A DNA stretch of 45,141 bases from Treponema sp. GTDB lineage: Bacteria > Spirochaetota > Spirochaetia > Treponematales > Treponemataceae. Positions 15,094 to 22,414 of this stretch are shown here, in pieces (position 1 is the stretch's first letter; each line of letters begins with the position of its first letter). The notes beneath the pieces are model-generated. The model made no database searches. It saw only the letters and a program-made list of their open reading frames with translations, and was not told the origin of the DNA. Position numbers and translations under genes: made by a program. The stretch covers positions 1 through 45,141 of the forward strand of contig JAEEWW010000009.1 in assembly GCA_016287815.1 (NCBI GenBank), in the 5' to 3' direction.

Positions 15094-15525
15094 ATGTCTT
15101 TAACAACTGATATTAAATCTCTTTTGCCGCACCGCGAGCCTTTTTTGTTCGTTGACGAAATTGTTTCTGCTGACGAAAAAGGCTGTGTCTGCGAGCACAC
15201 ATTTACAGAAAAAGAGTTTTTCTTTAAGGGACACTTTCCGGAATATCCGGTAGTTCCAGGGGTTATCCTTTGCGAAACAATGGCTCAGGCTGGCGGTGCG
15301 GCTTTACGCTACCTTAATATCGTTCCTGCCGACGGTCTTTTCTTTTTTGCTACTCTGGATAAAGTAAAGTTCCGCAATCAGGTTCGTCCGGGCGACAAGG
15401 CAAGAATGGAAATCCAGTTTTTGCGCAACAGCCCGAAAATGATTAAGCAGGCCGGAAAGCTGTACGTCGGCGACACCCTCTGTGCTGAAGCCGAGTGGAT
15501 GTGCCTAGTTGGCAAAGCCAACTAA
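15094..15525 (+). CDS. fabZ: 3-hydroxyacyl-ACP dehydratase, 143 aa
   Basis: Hot-dog fold enzyme that dehydrates 3-hydroxyacyl-ACP. It begins DIKSLLPHREPFLFVDEIV, and the active-site helix region FKGHFPEYPVVPGVILCETMAQAGG contains the catalytic His and Glu. LDKVKFRNQVRPGDKARMEIQFL is the second family block. Start ATG 15094 follows AGGAGA. The final codons (VGKAN and stop) lie inside a near-perfect hairpin (15497-15533), so the C-terminal residues may have been set by the hairpin sequence rather than by function. It could be co-transcribed with the beta-barrel gene (13-base gap). Confidence 0.94.
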   Translation: MSLTTDIKSLLPHREPFLFVDEIVSADEKGCVCEHTFTEKEFFFKGHFPEYPVVPGVILCETMAQAGGAALRYLNIVPADGLFFFATLDKVKFRNQVRPGDKARMEIQFLRNSPKMIKQAGKLYVGDTLCAEAEWMCLVGKAN

Positions 15526-15533
15526 GCACATCC
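15497..15533 (+). repeat. Hairpin covering the fabZ stop codon
   Basis: GGATGTGC (15497-15504) and TAGTTGGC (15506-15513) pair with GCCAACTA (15517-15524) and GCACATCC (15526-15533), leaving one mismatch and an AAA loop. The core GTTGGCAAAGCCAAC recurs about 110 bases downstream. Confidence 0.8.
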
Positions 15534-15687
15534 GCGAGGAGAGTGGAATCGCAGCGTGCGAGAGCACGCAGTTGAATAAATTTCCATGCAGATAGCGACC
15601 GTAAGGGCGCATGTGTCTCGTTGGCAAAGCCAACTGACGCGATTTTTGCGGTAAGCGGATAGCCCATGTTTGGGAAGCGCTCTGTTC
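15534..15687. repeat. GC-rich hairpin cluster between fabZ and the hydrolase gene
   Basis: No gene is visible. There are several short stem-loops: CGTGC-GAGA-GCACG, a second exact copy of GTTGGCAAAGCCAAC (near 15619-15633), and GCG/CGC stems. The segment is richer in G+C than the neighbouring genes and resembles the interrupted 5S area (91-499) and 20303-20430 in style, though not in sequence. Confidence 0.5.
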
Positions 15688-15737
15688 GTGCCCGTACCAG
15701 TGCAGCTTTTAGTTTTTTAATGCACTGGTACGGGCAC
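15688..15737 (+). repeat. Perfect 17-bp inverted repeat
   Basis: GTGCCCGTACCAGTGCA (15688-15704) and its exact reverse complement (15721-15737) enclose a 16-base T-rich loop. TTCATTTT follows. It may serve as terminator of the fab cluster or belong to the hairpin cluster. Confidence 0.75.
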
Positions 15738-15764
15738 TTCATTTTAAAAAAGAAATTATAAATC

Positions 15765-15799
15765 TTGAAATGCGATGATTCTCAACTTATACTTAAAGT
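15765..15799 (+). promoter_or_regulatory. Promoter directly abutting the hydrolase start codon
   Basis: TTGAAA (15765-15770), a 17-bp spacer, TATACT (15788-15793), then six bases and ATG 15800. The expected start of transcription is the A of the ATG, which suggests a leaderless mRNA. No Shine-Dalgarno sequence is present. Confidence 0.6.
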
Positions 15800-16741
15800 A
15801 TGCGTTTAACTTTTATGGGAACCGGCACAAGTCATGGCATTCCTGTTATTGCGTGTGATTGCCCGGTCTGTACTTCAAAAAATCCCAAAGATATGCGGAA
15901 TCGTTGCAGTGTTTATATTACATGCCCGGAAGCTGACGGGAAAACTACAGGAATTTTAATTGATACAGGTCCGGAATTTAGAATTCAGGCTTTAAAATAC
16001 AAGGTTAATTCTATACGTGCCGTTCTGCTTACTCATTCCCATGCGGATCATTTAAATGGACTTGATGATTTGCGTATTTTCAGCCACACGAAATTTTCTG
16101 CAAATTGTAAAAGTTCTTCAAATCCGGAAAAAGATTATCCTGAGACAAACGGTCAGGGACTTCCTATTTATGCTAATTCAAACACTATTGCCGATGCAAA
16201 AAATCGTTTTGATTATATTTTTAAGCCTACTCAGGAAGGCGGCGGCAAACCAAAGCTGTGTTTTATTGATAATGATTGTTTTTCAGCTGAAAATCCGTTG
16301 AAAGTTGGCTCTGTAACGATTATTCCGGTGCCAATGAAGCATGGGGAACTTCCTGTAGATGGGTATCTTCTTTCCTGTACGGGTAGTGATGGTAAAAAAT
16401 ATTCTGCGGCTTATCTTACTGATTGTAGTTTTATAAGCGAAGATTCTTTGAACTTGATAAAAAGTAATGCCGGGATTCTTGAGCATGTTGTAATTGATGC
16501 ACTGCGCGAAAAGAAACATTCTACGCATTGTAATTTTGACGATGCCTTAAATTATGCGCAAAAGCTTTGCGCAAGGCATACGTGGTTTACGCATATCTGT
16601 CATGATTCAAGCCATGAGCAGATTGAATCTTATATAAAATCCCATATTGATTTGTATCCGGCTTTGGCGGATGTTGTAAAAAACGGTGGTTCTGTGGAGC
16701 CTGCTTTTGACGGTTTGGTAATTTCCTGCGGCGACCTGTAG
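15800..16741 (+). CDS. MBL-fold metal-dependent hydrolase (PhnP-like), 313 aa
   Basis: Probable phosphodiesterase of the metallo-beta-lactamase superfamily. It opens LTFMGTGTSHGIPVIACDCPVC; the GTGTSxGxP motif followed by CxCxxC is characteristic of PhnP-like enzymes, where the Cys cluster binds a structural zinc. The metal motif HSHADHLNGLDD is near residue 81, followed by VPVKH-type (PVPMKHG) and TDCS motifs, and a C-terminal HICHDSSHEQI. PhnP acts on cyclic phosphate intermediates of phosphonate breakdown, but no phn genes are nearby, so the substrate is unknown; cyclic nucleotides are also possible. The gene appears to stand alone with its own promoter. Confidence 0.82.
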   Translation: MRLTFMGTGTSHGIPVIACDCPVCTSKNPKDMRNRCSVYITCPEADGKTTGILIDTGPEFRIQALKYKVNSIRAVLLTHSHADHLNGLDDLRIFSHTKFSANCKSSSNPEKDYPETNGQGLPIYANSNTIADAKNRFDYIFKPTQEGGGKPKLCFIDNDCFSAENPLKVGSVTIIPVPMKHGELPVDGYLLSCTGSDGKKYSAAYLTDCSFISEDSLNLIKSNAGILEHVVIDALREKKHSTHCNFDDALNYAQKLCARHTWFTHICHDSSHEQIESYIKSHIDLYPALADVVKNGGSVEPAFDGLVISCGDL

Positions 16742-16837
16742 TTTTTTTTTGCCGGACTGTGTATTTGCGCAGAGTTATTTTTATCCGGCGAGTAGTGCCG
16801 TGCGGGGTAACGCTTGTAAAAATGTGCGGACATAAAA

Positions 16838-16863
16838 AAACCCGTACACAAATGCACGGGTTT
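16838..16863 (-). terminator. rpmB terminator
   Basis: AAACCCGT (16838-16845) and ACGGGTTT (16856-16863). Read on the minus strand the stem is followed by TTTTTTT (complement of 16834-16840), 20 bases after the rpmB stop. Confidence 0.85.
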
Positions 16864-16882
16864 CTATAACAAAAAAATCATT

Positions 16883-17107
16883 TTATTTTTCTGCTACTGG
16901 AGTTTCCTTTGGAACTTTTACCTTCTTTGTAATGAAACCGCTGCGCAGACAGCGTGTGCAAACTTTAAGAGTTACAGTCCGTCCACCAAGCTCTGTTTTT
17001 ATTTTAAGAAGATTAGGTTTCCATGTGCGGTGAGTATGATTAAAAGACTTACTAACTTTGTTACCGTACATCGGGAATTTTCCACAAACATCGCATGTTC
17101 TGGCCAT
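16883..17107 (-). CDS. rpmB: 50S ribosomal protein L28, 74 aa
   Basis: Structural protein of the large ribosomal subunit. It begins MARTCDVCGKFPMYGNKVSKSFNHTHRTWKPNL, the classic L28 N-terminus with NxVSHS/NHTxRxWxPN. It is the zinc-ribbon form: CDVC near the N-terminus and CTRC near residue 53 provide four cysteines. Length is normal. It has a good AAGGTAG site upstream and a strong terminator. It is followed upstream by the divergently spaced rubredoxin gene on the same strand, with its own promoter, so rpmB is probably monocistronic. Retention of the Cys form implies no forced zinc-sparing paralogue is seen here. Confidence 0.97.
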   Translation of the reverse strand: MARTCDVCGKFPMYGNKVSKSFNHTHRTWKPNLLKIKTELGGRTVTLKVCTRCLRSGFITKKVKVPKETPVAEK

Positions 17108-17195
17108 TTTGTTACCTACCTTAACTAATTACGCGTGAGTTCGTTTATAATATTAAAACTTGCCTTTTGTGTCAAGCGGCGTATAGCTCTTATGG

Positions 17196-17366
17196 TTATT
17201 TTTGTTCCTGTTTGAAAAAGAGGTTTTTCTCTGCGCCGCAAACAGGGCATTTCCAGTTTTCAGGAATGTCTTCCCATGGAGTTCCGGGTGGAATTTTAGA
17301 TTTAGGTTCGCCATCTTCTCTTCTGTATTCATAAGCGCAGATGTCGCATACATATCTTTCTGTCAT
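17196..17366 (-). CDS. Rubredoxin, 56 aa
   Basis: Small iron protein for one-electron transfer in the cytoplasm of anaerobes, often to superoxide reductase, rubrerythrin or oxygen reductases. The two CxxC knuckles are RYVCDICAYEY and WKCPVCGAEKNLF, with the typical PPGTPWEDIPENW between. I chose ATG 17366, which gives the standard length; an upstream in-frame start would add 24 unrelated residues and run through the promoter. No Shine-Dalgarno precedes 17366, but a -10 box ends six bases before it (see the promoter entry). No partner redox gene is adjacent. Confidence 0.95.
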   Translation of the reverse strand: MTERYVCDICAYEYRREDGEPKSKIPPGTPWEDIPENWKCPVCGAEKNLFFKQEQK

Positions 17367-17400
17367 AATTACAGTATACACGATTTTAGATTTAGGGCAA
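17367..17400 (-). promoter_or_regulatory. Rubredoxin promoter abutting the start codon
   Basis: On the minus strand: TTGCCC, a 16-bp spacer, TATACT, then GTAATT and the ATG at 17366. The six-base gap places the transcription start at the start codon, so the mRNA is probably leaderless. Confidence 0.6.
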
Positions 17401-17488
17401 ACATATAATGTTTGAATAATGTTACAGGTACGCATCAAGCTGATTATAGTCTGTCAGTCTGATGAAGCTGTGTGTGTGAATTAAATAA

Positions 17489-17710
17489 GCCTAAATTTGA
17501 GTTTTCCAAGTTAATAAAAATTAAAAGAAAAATTGCACTGTGGGACGCAGGGAAAACTAAATTAAGGGGGTACCTGCAAGAATAATACAGGCGCAGCCAT
17601 TTGTTGAACAACAAAAAGCAGGGGGATTCCTTGATTTTTTTCCCGTTGCTGGGACCCGCAGTGCAATTTTTCTTTTAATTCAATGGTATGTAGAAAACTC
17701 GGAATTAGAG
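17489..17710 (+). ncRNA. Structured RNA-like element, copy 1
   Basis: Long imperfect stem. Outer pairing is GAGTTTTC (17500-17507) with GAAAACTC (17693-17700), then TTGCACTG (17533-17540) with CAGTGCAA (17659-17666), GGGAAAA with TTTTCCC, AATTAAGG with CCTTGATT, and an apical hairpin TTTGTTGAACAACAAA. The internal loop strands GGGACGCAGGG and CCCGTTGCTGGGACCCGC are identical in copy 2. A T run follows the inner closing stem (17666-17676), so a core RNA of about 140 nt could end there. No ORF of note. See copy 2 for the compensatory changes. Confidence 0.65.
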
Positions 17711-17766
17711 CTAAATAAGTCTGTGCGGTATACGATTTTTTTTGTGTTTTTATTCAGAAAAAAAGA

Positions 17767-17772
17767 TATAAT
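17767..17772 (+). promoter_or_regulatory. Candidate -10 box for the small membrane protein
   Basis: TATAAT at 17767-17772, 70 bases before the start codon. A clear -35 is not visible. The words TGTATACAATAAAC (17795-17808), shared exactly with the dctP upstream region, lie between it and the ribosome binding site. Confidence 0.35.
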
Positions 17773-17841
17773 ATAGATAGACAGATTTTTATTCTGTATA
17801 CAATAAACTTTTCGCGTATTTGCGAAAATGGGAGGCTTAAA

Positions 17842-18264
17842 TTGGCTAATTCAAAAAAGGATTTATCTCTTGGCGCTTTGCTGCTTCAGATTGCACTTGC
17901 TGCATTTTTTATTGTAAGTGGAATTGTTACTTTGCAGGGTGGCAAAGGTGACGAATGTGTAATTGCAATCAGAACTGTTTTTAAGAACAGCAAAGACCTT
18001 GCAAATCTTCTTTGCATGGTAATGGGTGTAATTGAAGTTCTTTGTGGTGCTTTACTTGCTCTTAAACTTTTTGTTCCTATCGGTGCAAACGTAAATTCAA
18101 TCCTTATGCTTATTATTATGATTGTATGGATTGTAGCAATCGTGCTTATTGATGTTCTTGGAAAAGGTGGACTTGTAAACGGCTTCGGCGGCAATTTCAT
18201 CTCGTTCCTTAAGACACTGGCACAGCATCTGCTGGTTCTTGGTGCAATTTTCGTTGTAAAATAA
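17842..18264 (+). CDS. Small four-helix membrane protein (DoxX-like), 140 aa
   Basis: Hydrophobic segments lie near residues 10-28, 53-75, 83-104 and 120-138, as in DoxX/TQO-type small membrane proteins; the loop NFISFLKTLAQHLLVLGAI also fits that family, but no motif is decisive. The start is TTG at 17842 with GGAGG (17831-17835) six bases before it; no in-frame ATG gives a better N-terminus. The gene is bracketed by two copies of the structured RNA-like element, in the same orientation, and has its own strong terminator, so it forms a unit with them. Function unknown. Confidence 0.72.
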   Translation: MANSKKDLSLGALLLQIALAAFFIVSGIVTLQGGKGDECVIAIRTVFKNSKDLANLLCMVMGVIEVLCGALLALKLFVPIGANVNSILMLIIMIVWIVAIVLIDVLGKGGLVNGFGGNFISFLKTLAQHLLVLGAIFVVK

Positions 18265-18308
18265 TCTTCAATAAAAAGATTTTTTTACATAATTTAGTAA
18301 AGGAATTT

Positions 18309-18353
18309 ATCCGCATTGATTCCCTTAAATGGTGATCGGTGCGGATTTTTTTT
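18309..18353 (+). terminator. Terminator of the small membrane protein gene
   Basis: ATCCGCATTGAT (18309-18320) pairs with GATCGGTGCGGAT (18334-18346) with G-U pairs, followed by eight T. Confidence 0.9.
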
Positions 18354-18359
18354 AGTTAG

Positions 18360-18577
18360 CCCAAATGTCGGGTTTTGCAAGATATTAGCATTAAAATAAA
18401 AAATTGCTCTGTGGGACGCAGGGAAAACCAAATTAAGGGGCACCTGCTAGAATTGCATTGGCGATAGCCACTGTGGTACAGCAGGAAGCAGGTGGATCCC
18501 TTGATTTTTTTCCCGTTGCTGGGACCCGCAGAGTAATTTTTTTAAGCAAGTATTGTTTGGAAAACTCGACATTTGGG
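18360..18577 (+). ncRNA. Structured RNA-like element, copy 2
   Basis: Same design as copy 1. The outer stem CCCAAATGTCGGGTTTT (18360-18376) pairs with AAAACTCGACATTTGGG (18561-18577). The inner closing stem TTGCTCTG pairs with CAGAGTAA, where copy 1 has TTGCACTG/CAGTGCAA, i.e. an A-U pair replaced by U-A. CACCTGC pairs with GCAGGTG. The apical hairpin CTGT-GGT-ACAG replaces copy 1's TTTGTTGAACAACAAA. The internal loop strands are unchanged. Pairing is conserved while sequence changes, which is what a functional RNA shows. Family not recognised; it does not look like 6S, SRP, tmRNA or RNase P. Confidence 0.65.
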
Positions 18578-18730
18578 GTAGTTAGGTAATACGCGGAGAA
18601 AGTGCACCGTTAAGGATTACTTTTGTTAAAGCACATAGAATTAAAATAACCAATGCTTACGGCGCTTTTGTCGTACCTGTATTTTCGTCGGCTTGAAATT
18701 AGGAAATGGATTATATACAATCAATTTTAT

Positions 18731-20302
18731 ATGAAACATAAGTTTGTTCTAATTATATTTGTCGCTTTTGCTATAGCCCTTATTTCTTTCTTCGTAATGA
18801 ACGGAAATCCTTCAAAACAAACGGTTTCTACTCCTCAGTCTAAAATTGTAAAACCGGTTGTAACTGATTTGCAAAATGAAAATTTCGGTGACGACGGCTC
18901 TAATTCTGAAAGCACAACACTTACTTCTTTTATTCCTTTAGCTCCAGATGAAACTCTTCTTAATATTATAACCGTGGATTTTGACGGTGATATGCGCGAT
19001 GACCAGATAAATCTTGTACGCAAAGTTACAAGCCCGTATCTGTGGCTTCTGGTTGGTCTGTATGATACGGATACTGGTTCTTATGAAAGAACTTTTGAAA
19101 TTCAAACAGCTATAACGCAGGTTCATTCATTTTCTTATGCCGGTCTTGATGTCCTTGGAAATCATCAGATGGAACTTGTTTATCAGGGAGTTACAGATGC
19201 TGGTGATTCAGTTCTGAGGATTTATCAGCTTAAAAAAAAGCGTCGTAACGGATATGAATTAAATATAATAGGAGATTTTGTTTCTGACGGCAGTTTGTTT
19301 ATTCAGCAGTCTTCCCGTGATCAGGCTTATGAATTGTCCCAGGTTAATGCAGAGCCGTATTCTATAGTAGCTTATGGTTCTTTGCCGGATAGCGCAGTTA
19401 ATTCAGATAATTCTTATGAACAGTATCAGATAACATATAACTGGGACAAAAAGAGCAATTCGTTCATAGAAACTGAACGGGTAAAAATGAGTGACCGCCG
19501 TGTAGCCGCAAATGAACTTGCAAAGATTCAGGACGGAACGATAGGAACCTTTACAGATTTTCTGGATGGACTTTGGTATAAGACTTCAAATGACGGGGAT
19601 GGAATACGCTACCTTTCTTTTGATTATGCAGATTCTGAAATTATCCTTCAGTATAATGATTTTGAAGAAGTTTATGTCTGGCTGGAAAGTTATCTGAGTA
19701 ATTCAGGTATTTATCTTTCTGCAAAAAACACAACAATTTCCAGTCTTAATAGAAGATATTATATAACTTTGGTCGCTACAGATGAAATTCGTCTTCGTAT
19801 TCAGGAAAATATAGGAATGATTATAGACGAAAGTAATTTGTGGAACGGAAATTATAAAAAAATGACTCCTAAAACGGCAATCAGTTCTTCTAAAAAGAAA
19901 ATAACATCTGAAGACTTTTTAAAGGATTTAACAGCAGGTGAAATATGGTATGCGTCTGACGGTACAAAATTTACTTTTTCTTCCGGGAAATATGTTGCTT
20001 CCGGTGATTTGTCTGAAGAAACCGGAAAATTTACGGTGATGGATGTCGGTTCTGTTCCTGTTGTATCTTTCCGCTCTGATGCAAATGTTGAGCGTCCGTT
20101 CTTAAAGCAGAATTATCAGCTTTCCTATGGAATGATTACTCCGCCGGCTTCTAAAAACCGTTCAAAAGCTAAAAAGCCTGTACCGGTAATTGACCATAAT
20201 ACGATTATAATTCAGGCCGTGCATTTAAGTTTGCAGATGCCTGAACCGGTAGATTCTAATACAATAACGCTTACGCGCGGGACTGTTACCGTTGCGCAGT
20301 AA
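18731..20302 (+). CDS. Anchored extracytoplasmic protein, possibly related to pallilysin-type adhesins, 523 aa
   Basis: An N-terminal membrane anchor (KFVLIIFVAFAIALISFFVM, residues 4-23) is followed by a linker and a large exported part rich in beta strands. FDGDMRDDQINLVRK (about residue 80) resembles a repeat of Asp-rich FG-GAP/calcium-loop type. A later region (RYLSFDYADSEIILQYNDFEEVYVW) and the C-terminal strands could be lipocalin-like. Treponemes carry 'pallilysin-related' proteins of this kind near alaS, which I offer as a weak guess. The start at 18731 is chosen because TATACA and TTGAAA (18714 and 18693) lie just upstream and the anchor begins there; an earlier ATG at 18653 has no ribosome binding site. 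Confidence 0.6.
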   Translation: MKHKFVLIIFVAFAIALISFFVMNGNPSKQTVSTPQSKIVKPVVTDLQNENFGDDGSNSESTTLTSFIPLAPDETLLNIITVDFDGDMRDDQINLVRKVTSPYLWLLVGLYDTDTGSYERTFEIQTAITQVHSFSYAGLDVLGNHQMELVYQGVTDAGDSVLRIYQLKKKRRNGYELNIIGDFVSDGSLFIQQSSRDQAYELSQVNAEPYSIVAYGSLPDSAVNSDNSYEQYQITYNWDKKSNSFIETERVKMSDRRVAANELAKIQDGTIGTFTDFLDGLWYKTSNDGDGIRYLSFDYADSEIILQYNDFEEVYVWLESYLSNSGIYLSAKNTTISSLNRRYYITLVATDEIRLRIQENIGMIIDESNLWNGNYKKMTPKTAISSSKKKITSEDFLKDLTAGEIWYASDGTKFTFSSGKYVASGDLSEETGKFTVMDVGSVPVVSFRSDANVERPFLKQNYQLSYGMITPPASKNRSKAKKPVPVIDHNTIIIQAVHLSLQMPEPVDSNTITLTRGTVTVAQ

Positions 20303-20430
20303 TACGCCACTCGGAGCGACGCTGTGCTTTTCACGCAGCCTGAGGCAGAATGTGTGAAAGCGCGGAGGAGTCCGCGCTTGACGCGGCGGTGCGCTCCTGC
20401 GTTACTCGGAGCGCTCCAAGCCAACCGCCG
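20303..20430. repeat. GC-rich hairpin cluster before alaS
   Basis: AGCGCGGA/TCCGCGCT (20359-20366 with 20371-20378) and a two-part stem GCGGCGGT + GCGCTCC (20383-20397) with GGAGCGC + ACCGCCG (20408-20430). The word ACTCGGAGCG occurs twice. G+C is far above that of the flanking genes. No coding sequence is visible. It may be the 3' end of the upstream transcript or an intergenic repeat. Confidence 0.55.
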
Positions 20431-20431
20431 C

Positions 20432-20468
20432 TTGACAATATTGCTTGTGGTCAATAATATTTACACCT
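20432..20468 (+). promoter_or_regulatory. alaS promoter close to the start codon
   Basis: TTGACA (20432-20437), a 17-bp spacer, TAATAT (20455-20460), then eight bases and ATG 20469. Transcription should start within one or two bases of the start codon; no Shine-Dalgarno sequence is present. Confidence 0.65.
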
Positions 20469-22292
20469 ATGACCGCTAATGAACTTCGCTCAAAATATAT
20501 TGAGTTCTTTAAAAGTAAGAATCATGTTGAAATTTCAGGACAGTCTTTAATTCCTGAAAACGATCCTTCTGTTTTGTTTACAATGGCAGGAATGCATCCG
20601 CTCGTTCCTTATCTGCTCGGTGAAAAACATCCTGCTGGAAATCGTCTTACAGACTATCAGAAATGTATTCGTACAGGTGATATTGAAGAAGTTGGAGATG
20701 CTTCTCACCTTACATGCTTTGAAATGCTTGGAAACTGGTCGCTCGGCGACTATTTTAAGAAAGAATCTATCGCATTTTCTTATGAATTTTTAACAAGCAA
20801 AGAATGGCTTGCCCTTGATCCTAAAAAAATCAGCGTAACAGTTTTTGCAGGCGATGAAAATGCGCCTCGCGATGAAGAAGCTGCAACTTACTGGAAAGAA
20901 AACGGCATGCCGGAAGATAAAATTGCATACCTTCCTGCAGGAGATAACTGGTGGGCAGCAGGTCCTACAGGTCCGTGTGGTCCTGATACAGAAATCTTCT
21001 ATTGGGTTGGCGAAGGACTGCCTCCAAAAGGTTCAAATAAAGGAACAGACAGTGCGAACTGGATGGAAATCTGGAATAACGTTTTCATGCAGTATAACCG
21101 CATAGATGAAAAAACTCTTGTTCCGCTTGAAAAAAAGAATGTTGATACAGGAATGGGGCTTGAACGCACAAACTGTATTCTTCAGGGAAAGACTTCGGTT
21201 TATCTTACAGAAGTATTCCAGCCGATTATAGCGACTATAGAAGGACTTTCCGGTTATAAGTATGGTAACGATGAAGAAAAGGATAAATCTGTTCGTATTA
21301 TTGCAGACCATACACGTTCTTCTGTATTTATTTTAGGTGATCAGCGTGGTGTAACTCCTGACCGTGTAGGTGCAGGTTATGTTCTCCGTCGTCTTATCCG
21401 CCGTGCTGTTCGCCACGGAATGAAACTTGGAATTGAAAAAGATTTTATGGCAGAAGTTGCCGCAACTGTTATAGATAATTTCAAAACAGCTTATCCGGAA
21501 CTTGAACAGAACCGCGAAAAAGTATTCCGTGAACTTTCTGCCGAAGAGGCAAAATTCCGCAAGACATTAAAAAATGGTGAAGCAGAATTCCAGAAACTTC
21601 TTCCAAACCTGATGAAAAATCCTAAAAAGATTATCAGCGGAAAAGTTGCATATAACCTTTATGAAACTTACGGTTATCCGCTCGAACTTACTCAGGAACT
21701 TGGAGCTGAACACGGCTTTACAGTAGATGTTGAAGGCTTTAAGGAAGCAGAGAAAAAGCATCAGGAACAGTCTCGCACGGTAGATGCTGGAAAAGTAAAA
21801 GGCGGAATAGCAGAACAGTCTGAAATTGCTACAAAATATCATACGGCAACACACCTTTTACAGCAGGCATTGGTTGAAGTTTTAGGTGATCAGGTTGCTC
21901 AGAAAGGTTCTAACATCAATAGTGAACGCATGCGCTTTGACTTTACTTTTGAACGTGCAATGACAAAAGAAGAAATTCAGAAGGTTGAAGACATTGTTAA
22001 TCAAAAAATAAACGAAGACCTTCCTGTAGATATGCGCATTATGACTTTGGATGAAGCAAAAGCCGAAGGTGCGCGCGCTTTGTTTACAAATAAGTATGGT
22101 GAAAGCGTAAAAGTTTATACGATTGGTCGTGATCCAAAAACTGACTGGTTCAGTAAGGAAGTTTGTGGAGGACCTCATGTTCAGCATACTGCTCAAATCG
22201 GTAAATTCAAGATTGAAAAAGAGCAGTCATCTTCTGCTGGTGTACGTCGTATAAGGGCTACAATTTCCGGTGGCTTGCCGCTGGAAGCATAA
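20469..22292 (+). CDS. alaS: Alanyl-tRNA synthetase, short form, 607 aa
   Basis: Class II synthetase that charges tRNA-Ala. The catalytic domain has SKNHVEISGQSLIPENDPSVLFTMAGM, the motif 2 region LTCFEMLGNWSLGDYFKKE and the motif 3 region DRVGAGYVLRRLIRRAVRHG. The editing domain is present with HTATHLL and CGGPHVQHT (zinc ligands). The protein stops after the editing domain, ending SSSAGVRRIRATISGG. The usual C-terminal oligomerisation (C-Ala) domain is absent, as known for spirochaete AlaRS of about 600 aa, so this is not a truncation. ATG 20469 gives the standard MTANELRSKYIEFF start. It is the first gene of a run to the TPR lipoprotein gene. Confidence 0.97.
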   Translation: MTANELRSKYIEFFKSKNHVEISGQSLIPENDPSVLFTMAGMHPLVPYLLGEKHPAGNRLTDYQKCIRTGDIEEVGDASHLTCFEMLGNWSLGDYFKKESIAFSYEFLTSKEWLALDPKKISVTVFAGDENAPRDEEAATYWKENGMPEDKIAYLPAGDNWWAAGPTGPCGPDTEIFYWVGEGLPPKGSNKGTDSANWMEIWNNVFMQYNRIDEKTLVPLEKKNVDTGMGLERTNCILQGKTSVYLTEVFQPIIATIEGLSGYKYGNDEEKDKSVRIIADHTRSSVFILGDQRGVTPDRVGAGYVLRRLIRRAVRHGMKLGIEKDFMAEVAATVIDNFKTAYPELEQNREKVFRELSAEEAKFRKTLKNGEAEFQKLLPNLMKNPKKIISGKVAYNLYETYGYPLELTQELGAEHGFTVDVEGFKEAEKKHQEQSRTVDAGKVKGGIAEQSEIATKYHTATHLLQQALVEVLGDQVAQKGSNINSERMRFDFTFERAMTKEEIQKVEDIVNQKINEDLPVDMRIMTLDEAKAEGARALFTNKYGESVKVYTIGRDPKTDWFSKEVCGGPHVQHTAQIGKFKIEKEQSSSAGVRRIRATISGGLPLEA

Positions 22293-22414
22293 AATTTGTA
22301 ACTATAGCAGCAGATTTTTGTTTCTTTTTTGTAGAAAGAAATTATAGCTGGTTTCAAGAAAATATGTTTTTTGAAACCGGCTCATTATATCAAATGTATA
22401 TAAGGATTAGAATT

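Noticed and set aside
17202..17408. Plus-strand frame of 68 codons across the rubredoxin gene
   Set aside because: It is antisense to an unmistakable rubredoxin and has no ribosome binding site.
17489..18577. 6S RNA, SRP RNA, tmRNA or RNase P RNA
   Set aside because: The conserved strands do not match the hallmark sequences I know for these, and there is no large open central bubble as in 6S.
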